A DNA stretch of 64,000 nt from Ectothiorhodospira sp. BSL-9 (GTDB lineage: Bacteria > Pseudomonadota > Gammaproteobacteria > Ectothiorhodospirales > Ectothiorhodospiraceae), in contig NZ_CP011994.1 in NCBI RefSeq assembly GCF_001632845.1, forward strand, positions 1,666,001-1,730,000, written 5' to 3'. A program made the translations under genes and the position numbers. The notes under the pieces were generated by a model. It did no database searches. It was not told the DNA's origin and saw only the letters and a program-made list of their open reading frames with translations. This document shows positions 23,479 through 33,663 of this stretch, in pieces. Every line of letters starts with the position of its first letter. Positions within the stretch are counted from its first letter, which is position 1.

Positions 23479-24719
23479 ACCAGCACTTCCACCGCCGCTG
23501 GGTGCCCCAGGAATTTCTCGGGGCTGGCGGTGAGGCCGTAGGCGCCGGACTGGTAGATGACCACCAGGTCGCCGGGCTGGGCGGGGGGCAGTTCCATGCG
23601 ATCGGCCAGCAGGTCCAGGGGGGTGCACAGGGGGCCGACCACGGAGGCGGTTTCCCGGACGGTGTCGTCCATGCGGGTACCGATGGCCACCGGGTAGTTC
23701 TTGCGGATGATCTGGCCGAAGTTGCCGGAGGCGGACAGGTGCTGGTGCAGGCCGCCGTCGGTGACCAGGAAGGGGTGACCTCGGGAGATCTTGCGATCCA
23801 GGATGCGGCAGACGTACACGCCGGCTTCGCCCACCAGGTAGCGGCCCAGTTCGATGACGATCTCCGTGGCGGGGAGTTTGACGGCGGCCTCTTCGACGAT
23901 GGCCTTGAGGTTGTCGCCTACGGGGGCGATGTCCAGGGGCTGTTCGCCGGGGAAGTAGGGGATGCCAAAGCCCCCGCCCAGGTTGAGGAACTTGACGGGG
24001 CCGGGGGCGTCCTCGGCCAGGCGCAGGGCCAGGTCGAAGCACTGGCGCTGGGCTTCGATGATGGAGTCCGCCTTGAGGTTTTGCGACCCGGCGAAGAGGT
24101 GAAAGCCTTCAAAGGCCAGCCTGGCATCGCCGATGCGGGCCAGCAGTTCTGGCACCTGTTCGGCGTCCACGCCGAATTGCTTGGGGCCGCCGCCCATCTT
24201 CATGCCGGAGCTCTTGAGTTCGAAGTCGGGGTTCACGCGCACGGCCACCCGGGCGGGCAGATTCAGTTCCCGGGCGGCCTGGGCCAGGATGTCCACTTCG
24301 CGGAAGGATTCAATATTGATCAGGATGCCGGCGGCCACGGCCTGGCGCAGTTCGTTGTCCTGTTTGCCGGGGCCGGCGAAGCTGATCTCGGCGGGGTCGG
24401 CCCCGGCGTCCAGGGCCACTTTGAGTTCGCCGGCGGAGGCCACGTCGATGCCATCCACCAGGCTGGCCATGTGGCTCACCAGGGCGGGCATGGGGTTGGC
24501 CTTCATGGCGTAGTGCAGTTTGATGGCGGGCGGCAGGTGTTCCCGCAGGTGCGCCACGCGCTGGCCGAGCAGGGCGCGGTCGTAGGCGTAGAAGGGGGTG
24601 CATCCCACGCGGGCGGCAATACGGCGCAGGGGCTGGCCGCCGATGAGCAGTTCGCCGTTGGTAGCGGGGAACTGGGTCATGGGGGTGTGGGTGGGTTTGG
24701 ATGATTTGGGCGTGTCCAT
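23475..24719 (-). CDS. PLP-dependent decarboxylase, exosortase A system-associated
   Basis: A 414-residue fold-type III decarboxylase of the LysA/ornithine decarboxylase group. The PLP Lys is in HYAMKANPMP (Lys73), the phosphate-binding Gly-rich loop is LNLGGGFGIPYF, and VVGPLCTPLD carries the active-site Cys near the C-terminus. It ends with the family's typical tail HPAAVEVLV. In exosortase-A loci it pairs with the acyl-CoA ligase encoded 72 bases upstream. Substrate is not established; the pair probably supplies a modified component of the exopolysaccharide or of the sorting machinery. Confidence 0.88.
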   Translation of the reverse strand: MDTPKSSKPTHTPMTQFPATNGELLIGGQPLRRIAARVGCTPFYAYDRALLGQRVAHLREHLPPAIKLHYAMKANPMPALVSHMASLVDGIDVASAGELKVALDAGADPAEISFAGPGKQDNELRQAVAAGILINIESFREVDILAQAARELNLPARVAVRVNPDFELKSSGMKMGGGPKQFGVDAEQVPELLARIGDARLAFEGFHLFAGSQNLKADSIIEAQRQCFDLALRLAEDAPGPVKFLNLGGGFGIPYFPGEQPLDIAPVGDNLKAIVEEAAVKLPATEIVIELGRYLVGEAGVYVCRILDRKISRGHPFLVTDGGLHQHLSASGNFGQIIRKNYPVAIGTRMDDTVRETASVVGPLCTPLDLLADRMELPPAQPGDLVVIYQSGAYGLTASPEKFLGHPAAVEVLV

Positions 24720-24791
24720 GGTCCCGAATGGTCTCAGTATGACTTGGAGGGGGCAAGCGCTTTATCCGTGCACCTTAATTATGGGCTGTAA

Positions 24792-26378
24792 TTATGGGCT
24801 GTATTGCCCCGCCAGGCTCTTGCGGTCCAGTTTGCCATTGGGGTTTCTTGGCAGGGGGGCTTGGTGGATGTGGATGCTGGCCGGGACCATGTAGGCGGGC
24901 ATGCGGGCCTTGCATTCGCTGAGCAGGGCCTGGGTGTCCACCGGGGTGCCTTCCGGGGCGGTGACCACCACGGCGATGCGCTGGCCGAGGGTGTCGTCGG
25001 GGATGCCGAAGGCCACGCATTCGCCTACCTGGCGGGTGGCGTAGAGGATTTCTTCCACTTCCGTTGGGCTGACCCGGTAGCCGGAGGTCTTGATCATCTC
25101 GTCGCGCCGGCCGATGAAGTAGAGGTAGCCTTCTTCGTCGTATTTGACCGTGTCACCGGAGAAGACGGCGATCTCGGGCAGGACAAGGCCGGACTGGCGA
25201 CCGGGGGCCAGGGCGGGCAGGGGTTTGAAGTGGTGGGCGGTCTTGTCGGGGTCGTTCCAGTAACCCTGGGCCACCAGGGCGCCGCGCTGCACCAGTTCGC
25301 CGGGTTCGTGGGGCGCACAGGGGCTGCCGTCTTCCCGCAGCACCAGGACCTCGGCATTGGGGATGGCCTTGCCGATGGAGTCGGGGCGGTTGTCCACTTC
25401 TTCCGGGGGCAGGTAGGTGGCGCGGAAGGCCTCGGTGAGGCCGTACATGAGGTAGGGGCGGGTGCGCGGCAGGTGTTCCCGCAGGCGGTTGAGGGTTTCG
25501 CGGGGCATGCGTCCGCCGGTGTTGGCGATATAGCGCAGGTGCGCGTCGATGGCTTCGGGCCAGTCCAGCTGGGTGAGCTGGATCCACAGGGGAGGCACGG
25601 CGGTGAGGCCGGTGATGCGCTCCCGGGCGAGGGTCTTGATCACGTCCCGGGGCAGCAGGTAGTTGAGCAGCACCACGCGCGCACCGCTGTGGAACGCGGT
25701 GGTGAGTTGCGAGAAGCCGGCGTCGAAGGACAGGGGCAGGGCAGCCAGCAGGCTGTCGTCGGCGTGGTTTTCCAGATACTGGGCCACGCTCTTGGCGCCC
25801 ATGACCATGTTGCGATGGGAGAGCACCACACCCTTGGGGCCGCCGGTGCTGCCGGAGGTGTAGAGGATGGCGGCGATGTCGGTGTCGATGATGCGTGGTG
25901 GTGGGGCTGCGGGGGCGTCGCTCAGTGATGCCCAGCCGCGGACGGCGGCGCCGGGGAGGGTGTGCTCATCCGTTGGGGTGTCGGTGAGGATGATGTGGCG
26001 CAGGTCGTGGCAGTGTTCCAGGGCTTCTTTCAGGGCATTGAACCGGGCCGGGGAGGTGACCAGTACGCGCACGTTGCAGTGTCGCAGGATGTAGGCCACC
26101 TGATCGGCCTTGAGCACCGGGTTGACGGGCACGAATACCCCGCCGGCGGCGCTGGTGCCGAAGATGGCGCTCACGGTTTCCAGCCGCTTTTCAAGGAAGA
26201 TGCCTACCCGTTCGCCCCGTTCCAGCCCCAGAGCCTGAAGCCCGTGGGCGAAGCTTTGTGCCGCCTGGGTGGCGGCGGCATAGTCCTGCGTGTGTTTGCC
26301 GTAGGTGACCGCCGGTGCATCGTGCGCCCGATGGGCGGAGGCCTGCAGGAGATGATGAAGGAGGTAGGTGTTGTCCAT
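24792..26378 (-). CDS. AMP-forming acyl-CoA ligase, exosortase A system-associated
   Basis: A 528-residue adenylate-forming enzyme. The ATP-binding motif is YTSGSTGGPKGVVLSHRN (about 171-188). YGLTEAFRATYLPPEEV (about 305-321) is the acyl-binding A5 region, and SGDTVKYDEEGYLYFIGRRD the hinge. The invariant catalytic Lys is in RNPNGKLDRKSL near the C-terminus, so the enzyme looks active. It is the first gene of the unit with the decarboxylase. The acyl or aryl substrate cannot be told from sequence. Confidence 0.88.
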   Translation of the reverse strand: MDNTYLLHHLLQASAHRAHDAPAVTYGKHTQDYAAATQAAQSFAHGLQALGLERGERVGIFLEKRLETVSAIFGTSAAGGVFVPVNPVLKADQVAYILRHCNVRVLVTSPARFNALKEALEHCHDLRHIILTDTPTDEHTLPGAAVRGWASLSDAPAAPPPRIIDTDIAAILYTSGSTGGPKGVVLSHRNMVMGAKSVAQYLENHADDSLLAALPLSFDAGFSQLTTAFHSGARVVLLNYLLPRDVIKTLARERITGLTAVPPLWIQLTQLDWPEAIDAHLRYIANTGGRMPRETLNRLREHLPRTRPYLMYGLTEAFRATYLPPEEVDNRPDSIGKAIPNAEVLVLREDGSPCAPHEPGELVQRGALVAQGYWNDPDKTAHHFKPLPALAPGRQSGLVLPEIAVFSGDTVKYDEEGYLYFIGRRDEMIKTSGYRVSPTEVEEILYATRQVGECVAFGIPDDTLGQRIAVVVTAPEGTPVDTQALLSECKARMPAYMVPASIHIHQAPLPRNPNGKLDRKSLAGQYSP

Positions 26379-26512
26379 GGGGTCTTTATAACCGACACGT
26401 GGGGGGCGTGTCAGCGGTTTGCCTGTTGTGGGATTTCAGGGTCTCGGTTCATGATGACGGAGCGAGACTTTGGTAAAAGAATATTCGCCTGTCTGGGCGT
26501 GGGAGGTTTGGG

Positions 26513-27310
26513 ATGCGTGCGTTGAGTCGGATGGGTGTGCTGGGTGTGGGGGCCGTGTTGTTGTGGGCGCTTTGGTGGGTACCGGTGTCGTCGGTGGGTG
26601 CTGCCGATCTGGCGGATACCATTGAGAAGATCAAGCCTTCGGTGGTGGGTGTGGGGACGTTTCAGCCGACGCGCTCGCCCCGGGCGCAGTTGCTGGGCAC
26701 CGGCTTTGTGGTGGGGGATGGGCGACATGTGATCACCAATGATCATGTGATTCCGCACATGCTGGATTCCGAAAACCGCGAGCATCTGGCCATCTTCATT
26801 CCCGGGCGCGGGGAGTCGGGGGAGATGCGTCAGGCGCGGCGGGTGGCGTCGGATCCTCTGCGGGACCTGACCTTGCTGCGCTTTGAGGGGCGCGGCCTGC
26901 CGGCGCTGCGGGTGGGGGATTCGGACCGGTTGCGGGAGGGGGAGACTGTTGCCCTGACCGGTTTTCCCATCGGTGCGGTGCTGGGGCTGGTGCCGGCCAC
27001 CCATACGGGGATTGTCTCGGCCATCACGCCCATTGCCATGCCGATGCATTCCACCCGGGATCTGGATCCGGCCATGATTCGGCGGCTGCGGGACCCTTAC
27101 ACCGTGTTTCAGCTGGATGCCACGGCCTATCCCGGGAACAGCGGCAGTCCGTTGTATCGGCCGCAGACGGGTGAGGTGATCGGGGTGCTGAACATGGTGT
27201 TCGTGAAGGAGGGGCGTGAGCGGGCGCTGGATCGGCCCAGTGGGATCAGTTATGCGATCCCGGGGAATTATGTGCGGGAGTTGTTGAGGGAGGCGGGGGT
27301 GTCCCAGTGA
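26513..27310 (+). CDS. Exported trypsin-like serine protease (DegP-like protease domain)
   Basis: A 265-residue protein with an N-terminal hydrophobic signal or anchor (GVLGVGAVLLWALWWVPVSS). The triad is readable: His in VITNDHVIPH, Asp in DPLRDLTLLRF, Ser in YPGNSGSPLY. There is no PDZ domain after the protease domain, unlike DegP/DegS. It probably acts in the periplasm. It is transcribed away from the acyl-CoA ligase gene across a 134-base gap; a link to PEP-CTERM protein processing is only positional. Confidence 0.82.
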   Translation: MRALSRMGVLGVGAVLLWALWWVPVSSVGAADLADTIEKIKPSVVGVGTFQPTRSPRAQLLGTGFVVGDGRHVITNDHVIPHMLDSENREHLAIFIPGRGESGEMRQARRVASDPLRDLTLLRFEGRGLPALRVGDSDRLREGETVALTGFPIGAVLGLVPATHTGIVSAITPIAMPMHSTRDLDPAMIRRLRDPYTVFQLDATAYPGNSGSPLYRPQTGEVIGVLNMVFVKEGRERALDRPSGISYAIPGNYVRELLREAGVSQ

Positions 27311-27345
27311 GGCGTTAACGTGAAAGCACCCAGGTTCAGCTACGG

Positions 27346-27376
27346 AAGCTCCTCTCCCCGGCGGGGAGAGGAGCTT
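27346..27376. terminator. Perfect 14-bp inverted repeat between convergent genes
   Basis: AAGCTCCTCTCCCC and its exact reverse complement are separated by three bases. It lies between the protease stop and the convergent small membrane gene, so it can serve both transcripts. No T-tract follows on either side. Confidence 0.6.
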
Positions 27377-27400
27377 GGTACAGGCCTGTCCGCGAAGGGC

Positions 27401-27601
27401 TCAGAACGAGCGCATCACCAGCACCTGCACCTTGAACAGCACGGCCGCCACCATGAGGGCGACGCCGCCGGTGAGGACCACCAGGAGTTCCAGGCCCATC
27501 AGATAGTATTCGCCCATGAACCAGGTGCCGCCCACGGCGGCGCAGACGATGAGGCCGGCCAGCCCGATGAGCGTGCCCAGGATGTTGAGAAGTGTATCCA
27601 T
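27401..27601 (-). CDS. Small two-helix membrane protein
   Basis: A 66-residue protein made of two transmembrane segments: NILGTLIGLAGLIVCAAVGG (residues 6-25) and LELLVVLTGGVALMVAAVLF (37-56), joined by TWFMGEYYLMG. The start ATG at 27599-27601 is the only plausible one. It ends with a short basic tail (MRSF). No family recognised; function unknown. Confidence 0.55.
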   Translation of the reverse strand: MDTLLNILGTLIGLAGLIVCAAVGGTWFMGEYYLMGLELLVVLTGGVALMVAAVLFKVQVLVMRSF

Positions 27602-27729
27602 GGTGTGGTGATCCCCTTTGTTGGTTGTTGGTGTCGTGGCTATGGTAGGGGCTTTTCGTCGGCCAGGCCCGCTCCCACAAGCGGGGAATGAGGGAAAAGC
27701 TGACTCAGGTCAGTCACCGGGGCCTGGGG

Positions 27730-28716
27730 TCATCGGTCGGCCAGTTTTCGCTCCCATTCCAGTGAGGTGCGCACGATGAATTCCAGGTCGTCGTGGCGCG
27801 GCTCCCAGCCCAGCACCGAGCGGATGCGGTCGGCGGCGGCCACCAGGCTTGGGGGGTCGCCGGCGCGGCGGGGCTCTTCGCGGATGTCCAGAGGCTTGCC
27901 GTTGAGCCGTTGTACCGTATCCAGCACCTGACGCACGCTCAGGCCGTGGCCGTAGCCCACGTTGAAGGTGTCGGAGGCGCCGCCGCCGCGCAGGTGGTCC
28001 AGGGCCTTGAGGTGGGCGGCAGCCAGATCGGTCACGTGGATGTAGTCGCGCACGCCGGTGCCATCGGGGGTGGGGTAGTCGGTGCCGAACACGGAGACAT
28101 GGGGGCGTTTGCCCACTGCCGCTTCACAGGCCACCTTGATGAGCAGGGTGGCCTTTTCCGTGGATTGACCGATGCGCCCTTCCGGGTCGGAGCCGGCCAC
28201 GTTGAAGTAACGCAGGGCTACGTGGCGCAGGGGGCTGGCGGCGGACAGGTCCCTGAGCATCCATTCGCTCATGAGCTTGGAGGTGCCGTAGGGATTGATG
28301 GGGGCGTTGGGGGTGTCTTCCCGGGCGACGCCGTCGGGCGGGATGCCGTAGACGGCGGCGGTGGAGGAGAAGACGAAGTGTTTCACGCCCGCCTCCTGGC
28401 AGCTTTGCAGCAGGTTGCGTGTGCCGCAGGTGTTGTTGCGGTAGTACTTGAGGGGGTCGGCCACGGATTCGGGGACGATGGTGTGGGCGGCGAAGTGCAT
28501 CACTGTGTCGATGTCGTGTTCGCGCAGCAGGCTGGGCACCAGGTCGGTGTCGGCCACGTCGCCGATGATGAGGTCGGACTGGATGACGGACTCGGCGAAC
28601 CCGGTGGAGAGGTTGTCCAGGACGACGACGCGCTCACCGGCCTCGGCCAGCATGAGGGCCACGTGGGAGCCAATGTAGCCGGCGCCGCCGGTGACGAGGA
28701 TGCCTTTGTTGGGCAT
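27730..28716 (-). CDS. galE: UDP-glucose 4-epimerase
   Basis: A 328-residue short-chain dehydrogenase-type epimerase. The NAD-binding motif GGAGYIGSH is at residues 10-18, the catalytic Ser is in FSSTAAVYG and the Tyr/Lys pair in NPYGTSKLMSE. VALRYFNVAGSDPEGRIG and the C-terminal ADRIRSVLGWEP block are typical. The start MPNKGILVTGG lies 5 bases after the ugd stop. It interconverts UDP-glucose and UDP-galactose for surface polymers. Confidence 0.93.
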   Translation of the reverse strand: MPNKGILVTGGAGYIGSHVALMLAEAGERVVVLDNLSTGFAESVIQSDLIIGDVADTDLVPSLLREHDIDTVMHFAAHTIVPESVADPLKYYRNNTCGTRNLLQSCQEAGVKHFVFSSTAAVYGIPPDGVAREDTPNAPINPYGTSKLMSEWMLRDLSAASPLRHVALRYFNVAGSDPEGRIGQSTEKATLLIKVACEAAVGKRPHVSVFGTDYPTPDGTGVRDYIHVTDLAAAHLKALDHLRGGGASDTFNVGYGHGLSVRQVLDTVQRLNGKPLDIREEPRRAGDPPSLVAAADRIRSVLGWEPRHDDLEFIVRTSLEWERKLADR

Positions 28717-28721
28717 GTGGA

Positions 28722-30053
28722 TTACCCCTTTCTCCCGCGCCCGATGGCGTAGTAGGCAAAACCCATGTCTTCCATGTGCTTGGGCTCGTACAGGTTGCGA
28801 CCGTCGAAGATGGCCGGTTCCTTGAGCTGCTTGCGGATCAGTTCGAAATCCGGGCTGCGGAAGACATTCCATTCGGTGACGATGGCCAGGGCGTCGGCGC
28901 CTTCCAGTGTCTGCTCGTGATGATCACACAGCACCAGGTCGTCCCGCTGACCGTAGAGGTGGGCGCATTCCTTCATGGCGACCGGGTCGTGGGCGCGCAC
29001 ACGGGCGCCGGCGGCCCAGAGGGCTTCCATGAGCATGCGGCTGGAGGCCTCACGCATGTCGTCGGTGTTGGGCTTGAAGGCCAGGCCCCACAGGGCGATG
29101 GTGCGGCCCTTGAGATCCCCCTTGAAGTGGGTGTGGATCTTCTGGAACAGGCGCTCCTTCTGGCGCTCGTTCACATCCTCCACGGCGGTGAGCAGCTGGG
29201 CCTTGAAGCCCACCTGGCGGGCGGTGCGCTCCAGGGCCTTTACATCCTTGGGGAAGCAGGAGCCGCCATAGCCGCAGCCGGGGTAGATGAAGTGGTAGCC
29301 AATGCGTGGATCGGAGCCGATCCCCTGGCGCACGTGCTCAATGTCGGCGTCCAGGGCCTCGGCCAGGTTGGCCAGTTCGTTCATGAAGCTGATCTTGGTG
29401 GCCAGCATGGCGTTGGCGGCGTACTTGGTCAGCTCCGCGGAGCGGATGTCCATGACCATCACCCGATCGTGATTGCGGTTGAAGGGGCCGTACAGGGCGC
29501 GCATCAGCTCGCCGGTACGTGGGTTGTCGGTGCCCACGATGATGCGGTCGGGCTTCATGAAGTCGTCCACTGCGGCGCCTTCCTTGAGGAATTCCGGGTT
29601 GGAGACCACATCGAAGTCGATCTGCGCGTTGCGGCCTGCCAGGGTGGTGCCCATGGCCTCATGCACCTTGTCGGAGGTGCCGACGGGGACGGTGGATTTG
29701 GTCACCACGATGCGGTATTCGTCCATGTGCTCGGCCACGGTGCGGGCCACGGCCAGCACGTGGCGCAGGTCGGCGGAGCCATCCTCGTCTGGCGGGGTGC
29801 CCACGGCAATGAACTGGAACAGGCCGTGACGCACGCCCTCGGCGGCATCGGTGGTGAAGGCCAGGCGACCGGCCTGCACGTTGTCGGCCACCATGTCCTC
29901 GAGGCCCGGCTCGTAGATGGGGATCTCGCCCTGGTTGAGGCGGGCGATCTTGTCCTGATCGATGTCCACGCACAGGACCTGGTTACCCACTTCCGCCAGG
30001 CAGGCGCCCGTAACCAGGCCCACGTAGCCGGATCCGTAGATGGTGACCTTCAT
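28722..30053 (-). CDS. ugd: UDP-glucose 6-dehydrogenase
   Basis: A 443-residue NAD-dependent dehydrogenase producing UDP-glucuronate. The Rossmann motif is [12 protein letters not shown] (5-16). VGTPPDEDG and [11 protein letters not shown] are conserved loops, and the catalytic Cys is in [11 protein letters not shown] (about 258-268). The third domain contains [22 protein letters not shown] sequence (with MREASS here). It is first in a two-gene unit with galE, a logical pair for exopolysaccharide precursor supply. Confidence 0.93.
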   Translation of the reverse strand: MKVTIYGSGYVGLVTGACLAEVGNQVLCVDIDQDKIARLNQGEIPIYEPGLEDMVADNVQAGRLAFTTDAAEGVRHGLFQFIAVGTPPDEDGSADLRHVLAVARTVAEHMDEYRIVVTKSTVPVGTSDKVHEAMGTTLAGRNAQIDFDVVSNPEFLKEGAAVDDFMKPDRIIVGTDNPRTGELMRALYGPFNRNHDRVMVMDIRSAELTKYAANAMLATKISFMNELANLAEALDADIEHVRQGIGSDPRIGYHFIYPGCGYGGSCFPKDVKALERTARQVGFKAQLLTAVEDVNERQKERLFQKIHTHFKGDLKGRTIALWGLAFKPNTDDMREASSRMLMEALWAAGARVRAHDPVAMKECAHLYGQRDDLVLCDHHEQTLEGADALAIVTEWNVFRSPDFELIRKQLKEPAIFDGRNLYEPKHMEDMGFAYYAIGRGRKG

Positions 30054-30151
30054 TGGTGTGAAATCCTCTGGTTCATTCCGAGATGGTGGATGGCTGTCAG
30101 GCCAGGATCGTAGCAAAACCCCGTGTCATGATCATTAAACGCAAAAGGTGG

Positions 30152-30180
30152 TTGACAGGCAGGGGCTGGATAAGAATAAT
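30152..30180 (+). promoter_or_regulatory. Sigma-70 promoter of the tRNA-tuf unit
   Basis: A perfect TTGACA (30152-30157) and AATAAT (30175-30180) are separated by 17 bases. It lies 16 bases before tRNA-Tyr. Confidence 0.75.
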
Positions 30181-30196
30181 ACCGGCCTTCGCATCT

Positions 30197-30281
<85 letters not shown>

Positions 30282-30473
30282 GAATTCAGTACGGCGTCGA
30301 TGATAACCCGGATGCGGGTCTTCATCGGCGGCGCTTTAATGTAGCGGTTTTGGGTTTTGAACGTTATGCTTGCGGGGTTGGCCTCCCGTTCCCCAACGCA
30401 TCGGTCGAGTGGCTGGGGGCTGGCTGGCCAGGTTTGGATGGCTTAGGGTAGCGCATCCGGAAAGGCGGTTTTT

Positions 30474-30547
30474 GCGGGTGTAGTTCAACGGTAGAACCTC
30501 AGCCTTCCAAGCTGATGATGTGGGTTCGATTCCCATCACCCGCTCCA
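30474..30547 (+). tRNA. tRNA-Gly (TCC)
   Basis: Acceptor GCGGGTG pairs with CACCCGC. Anticodon TCC lies in the CTTCCAA loop and TTCGATTCC is in the T arm. CCA is encoded (TCCA end). The preceding 190 bases after tRNA-Tyr contain no gene. Confidence 0.95.
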
Positions 30548-30593
30548 GTTCGATTAGAGGTTTCGGCAGCGCTTGGCGCGCCTTTTTGTTTTT

Positions 30594-30669
<76 letters not shown>

Positions 30670-30734
30670 TCTTTCAGTACAGTGCTGGGCTATCAAGGCC
30701 CTGTTAAGTAGAACATCAGCCGGGGTGCTAGACC

Positions 30735-31925
30735 ATGTCGAAGGAAAAGTTCGAGCGTAAAAAGCCGCACGTGAATGTGGGAACGATTGGTCACGTTGAC
30801 CATGGCAAGACCACGCTGACGGCAGCACTGACGGTGTGCCAGGCCAAGAAGTTTGGTGGTGAGTCCCGTGCTTACGACCAGATCGATAATGCCCCGGAAG
30901 AGCGGGCCCGTGGTATCACCATTGCGACCGCCCACGTGGAATATGAGTCCGACGCGCGTCACTACGCCCACGTGGACTGCCCCGGACACGCGGACTATGT
31001 GAAGAACATGATCACGGGTGCGGCGCAGATGGACGGCGCCATCCTGGTGGTGTCTGCGGCTGATGGCCCAATGCCTCAGACCCGTGAACACATTCTGCTG
31101 GCCCGCCAGGTGGGCGTGCCGTGCATTGTGGTGTTCATGAACAAGGCGGACATGGTTGACGATCCGGAACTGCTGGAGCTGGTGGAGATGGAAGTCCGTG
31201 ATCTGCTGTCCAGCTATGAATTCCCTGGCGACGACACCCCGATCATCACCGGCTCCGCGCTGAAGGCGCTGGAAGGTGACACCTCCGAGATCGGTATTCC
31301 GGCCATCGACAAGCTGATCGAGGCGCTGGACACCTACATCCCGGAGCCTGAGCGTGCCATTGATGGTGCGTTCCTGATGCCGGTGGAAGACGTGTTCTCC
31401 ATTTCCGGTCGTGGCACGGTGGTGACCGGACGTATTGAGCGCGGCATTTGTAAGGTGGGTGATGAAGTGGCGATCGTGGGTATCCACGACACCAAGAAGA
31501 CCACCGTGACCGGCGTTGAGATGTTCCGCAAGCTGCTGGATCAGGGTCAGGCGGGTGACAACGTGGGCGTTCTGCTGCGTGGTACCAAGCGTGACGAGGT
31601 TGAGCGTGGTCAGGTGCTGTGCAAGCCCGGTTCCATTACGCCGCACACCAAGTTTGAAGCTGAGGTGTACGTGCTGTCCAAGGAAGAGGGTGGTCGTCAC
31701 ACGCCGTTCTTCAATGGTTATCGTCCGCAGTTTTATTTCCGGACCACTGACGTGACCGGTTCCTGTGATCTGCCTGAAGGTATCGAGATGGTGATGCCGG
31801 GTGACAACGTCAAGATGACGGTGTCGCTGATTGCGCCGATCGCTATGGAAGACGGCCTGCGTTTTGCAATTCGCGAAGGTGGCCGCACCGTCGGCGCCGG
31901 CGTTGTCGCCAAGATCATCGAGTAA
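30735..31925 (+). CDS. tuf: Elongation factor Tu, copy 1
   Basis: A 396-residue EF-Tu that carries aminoacyl-tRNA to the ribosome. GHVDHGKT (19-26), DCPGHADY (81-88) and NKAD (136-139) are the nucleotide-binding motifs. It uses ATG, unlike copy 2 at 47223 (GTG). The two proteins differ at one position I can see, residue 74 (Ala here, Val in copy 2). The DNA is nearly identical apart from scattered third-position changes, the pattern expected from ongoing gene conversion. It belongs to the tRNA-tuf transcription unit. Confidence 0.98.
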   Translation: MSKEKFERKKPHVNVGTIGHVDHGKTTLTAALTVCQAKKFGGESRAYDQIDNAPEERARGITIATAHVEYESDARHYAHVDCPGHADYVKNMITGAAQMDGAILVVSAADGPMPQTREHILLARQVGVPCIVVFMNKADMVDDPELLELVEMEVRDLLSSYEFPGDDTPIITGSALKALEGDTSEIGIPAIDKLIEALDTYIPEPERAIDGAFLMPVEDVFSISGRGTVVTGRIERGICKVGDEVAIVGIHDTKKTTVTGVEMFRKLLDQGQAGDNVGVLLRGTKRDEVERGQVLCKPGSITPHTKFEAEVYVLSKEEGGRHTPFFNGYRPQFYFRTTDVTGSCDLPEGIEMVMPGDNVKMTVSLIAPIAMEDGLRFAIREGGRTVGAGVVAKIIE

Positions 31926-32047
31926 GTAGTTCACGACTCAGGTCGTGTTGTAGGTGGTACCTGCGGGTGATTTGAAGGATTGGGGGGCTGCGCCTCTGGT
32001 GTTTGCCCCTCAGTCCCTGTATTCTCCCTCACGTACCTGTTTGTTAC

Positions 32048-32123
<76 letters not shown>

Positions 32124-32166
32124 TTTCTAGCAACCCTTCGCGGTTGCAATCGGGTCACTTTATCCC

Positions 32167-32538
32167 ATGGCAGGTAAAGCGGAAGAAGTAGAAGGTGCCG
32201 GCTTCGACACCGTCAAACTGCTGGCGGCCGTCGGGCTGCTGGTGGCGGGCGTCACCGGCTTTTACTGGTTTTCGGATCAGTCCACCCTGCTGCGCGTGTT
32301 GGGCCTGCTGGCCTTCGCCGCTGTGTCGGTGGGTATCATTTTTACGACGGCCAAGGGTCGCACTCTGGCCGCCTTCCTGACGGATGCCCGCACAGAAGTG
32401 CGCAAGATGGTCTGGCCCTCGCGGACCGAGACCCTCCAGACCGCCCTGGTTGTCATCGCGATCACCATTCTGGTCGCGATCTTCCTGTGGCTGATCGACA
32501 TGCTGCTCGGCTGGTCGATCCGTGAATTCATCCGTTGA
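32167..32538 (+). CDS. secE: Preprotein translocase subunit SecE
   Basis: A 123-residue membrane protein with three hydrophobic segments (about 18-37, 40-60 and 92-118), the long gammaproteobacterial form. The conserved amphipathic hinge reads ARTEVRKMVWPSRTETLQTA, directly before the last helix. It forms the SecYEG channel with SecY, encoded at 57575. It is followed by nusG after 17 bases. Confidence 0.95.
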   Translation: MAGKAEEVEGAGFDTVKLLAAVGLLVAGVTGFYWFSDQSTLLRVLGLLAFAAVSVGIIFTTAKGRTLAAFLTDARTEVRKMVWPSRTETLQTALVVIAITILVAIFLWLIDMLLGWSIREFIR

Positions 32539-32555
32539 GCGATTAGGAAGTCAAG

Positions 32556-33089
32556 ATGGCCCTGCGTTGGTATGTCGTACATGCGTACTCCGGTTTTGAA
32601 AACCAGGTGAAGCGCTCCCTGCGGGAGCGTATCAACCGGATGGGCATGGAAGACAAGTTCGGCGAGATCCTCGTGCCCACCGAAGAAGTGGTGGAAATGC
32701 GCGACGGACAGAAGCGCAAGAGCGAGCGCAAGTTCTTCCCCGGCTATGTGCTGGTGCAGATGGAAATGGACGAGGACAGCTGGCACCTGGTCAAGAGTGT
32801 GCCCAAGGTCCTTGGTTTCATCGGCGCCAGTCAGGACAAGCCTTCCCCCATCACTGAAAAAGAAGCCGACACCATTCTCCAGCGCATGCAGGAGGGGGTC
32901 GACAAGCCGCGCCCGAAGGTGTTGTTCGAGGCCGGCGAGGTGGTGCGTGTGACCGATGGCCCCTTCAACGACTTCAATGGCGTGGTGGAAGAGGTCAATT
33001 ACGACAAGAGTCGTTTGCTGGTGGCTGTGCAGATCTTCGGTCGCTCCACGCCGGTGGAGCTTGAGTTCCATCAGGTGGAGAAGACCTGA
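32556..33089 (+). CDS. nusG: Transcription termination/antitermination protein NusG
   Basis: A 177-residue protein. The NGN domain starts [20 protein letters not shown], with the RNA polymerase-contacting region around [10 protein letters not shown]. The C-terminal KOW domain is [20 protein letters not shown]. It couples transcription to translation and to Rho. It shares the secE operon, which ends at the strong hairpin that follows. Confidence 0.97.
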   Translation: MALRWYVVHAYSGFENQVKRSLRERINRMGMEDKFGEILVPTEEVVEMRDGQKRKSERKFFPGYVLVQMEMDEDSWHLVKSVPKVLGFIGASQDKPSPITEKEADTILQRMQEGVDKPRPKVLFEAGEVVRVTDGPFNDFNGVVEEVNYDKSRLLVAVQIFGRSTPVELEFHQVEKT

Positions 33090-33142
33090 TCAGGCAATGA
33101 TCGGGATGCTGGCCGGCGTGCCGGCGATCAAATCCTTGAATG

Positions 33143-33184
33143 GCGGCAAATCCCGGGCGTGACCCGGGATTTGCCGCTTTTCCC
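33143..33184 (+). terminator. Intrinsic terminator of secE-nusG
   Basis: A 15-bp perfect stem, GCGGCAAATCCCGGG with its complement, five-base loop CGTGA, followed by TTTT. It separates the secE-nusG unit from rplK onward. Confidence 0.88.
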
Positions 33185-33230
33185 CAGGGGAGCCGAAAGG
33201 CGCTAATACCCATACTCAGGAGTTCATACC

Positions 33231-33662
33231 ATGGCTAAGAAGATTGAAGCTTACATCAAGCTTCAGGTGGCGGCCGGCAAGGCCAACCCCAGTCCCCCGG
33301 TGGGCCCGGCGCTGGGTCAGCGCGGCGTGAATATCATGGAGTTCTGCAAGGCGTTCAACGCCCAGACGCAGGACGTGGAACCGGGTCTGCCGATTCCCGT
33401 GGTCATTACCGTGTATTCCGACCGCAGCTTCACCTTCATCACCAAGACGCCGCCCGCGGCCGTGTTGTTGAAGAAGGCTGCCGGTATCAAGAGCGGCTCC
33501 GCGACCCCCAACACCGCCAAGGTGGGCAAGGTTACCCGCGAGCAGGTGGAAGAGATCGCCAAGACCAAGTGGCCTGATCTGACCGCCGCCGATATGGACG
33601 CCGCTGTTCGCACCATCGCTGGAAGTGCCCGTGCCATGGGCCTTGACGTGGAGGGCCTCTAA
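33231..33662 (+). CDS. rplK: 50S ribosomal protein L11
   Basis: A 143-residue protein of the GTPase-associated centre. [20 protein letters not shown] is the N-terminal Pro-rich segment that contacts 23S rRNA and thiostrepton-type drugs. The C-terminal RNA-binding domain ends [14 protein letters not shown]. It is followed by rplA after one base, so the pair is co-translated and under L1 autoregulation in related bacteria. Confidence 0.97.
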   Translation: MAKKIEAYIKLQVAAGKANPSPPVGPALGQRGVNIMEFCKAFNAQTQDVEPGLPIPVVITVYSDRSFTFITKTPPAAVLLKKAAGIKSGSATPNTAKVGKVTREQVEEIAKTKWPDLTAADMDAAVRTIAGSARAMGLDVEGL

Positions 33663-33663
33663 G

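Noticed and set aside
27602..27680. Sigma-54-like site in front of the small membrane protein gene
   Set aside because: GG and GC are 10 bases apart, but the -12 box (AAGCC) departs too far from TTGCW.
23502..30113. Long plus-strand open frames opposite the decarboxylase, acyl-CoA ligase, galE and ugd genes
   Set aside because: The opposite strand encodes clear enzymes with catalytic motifs; the plus frames are Gly/Ala/Val-rich shadows.
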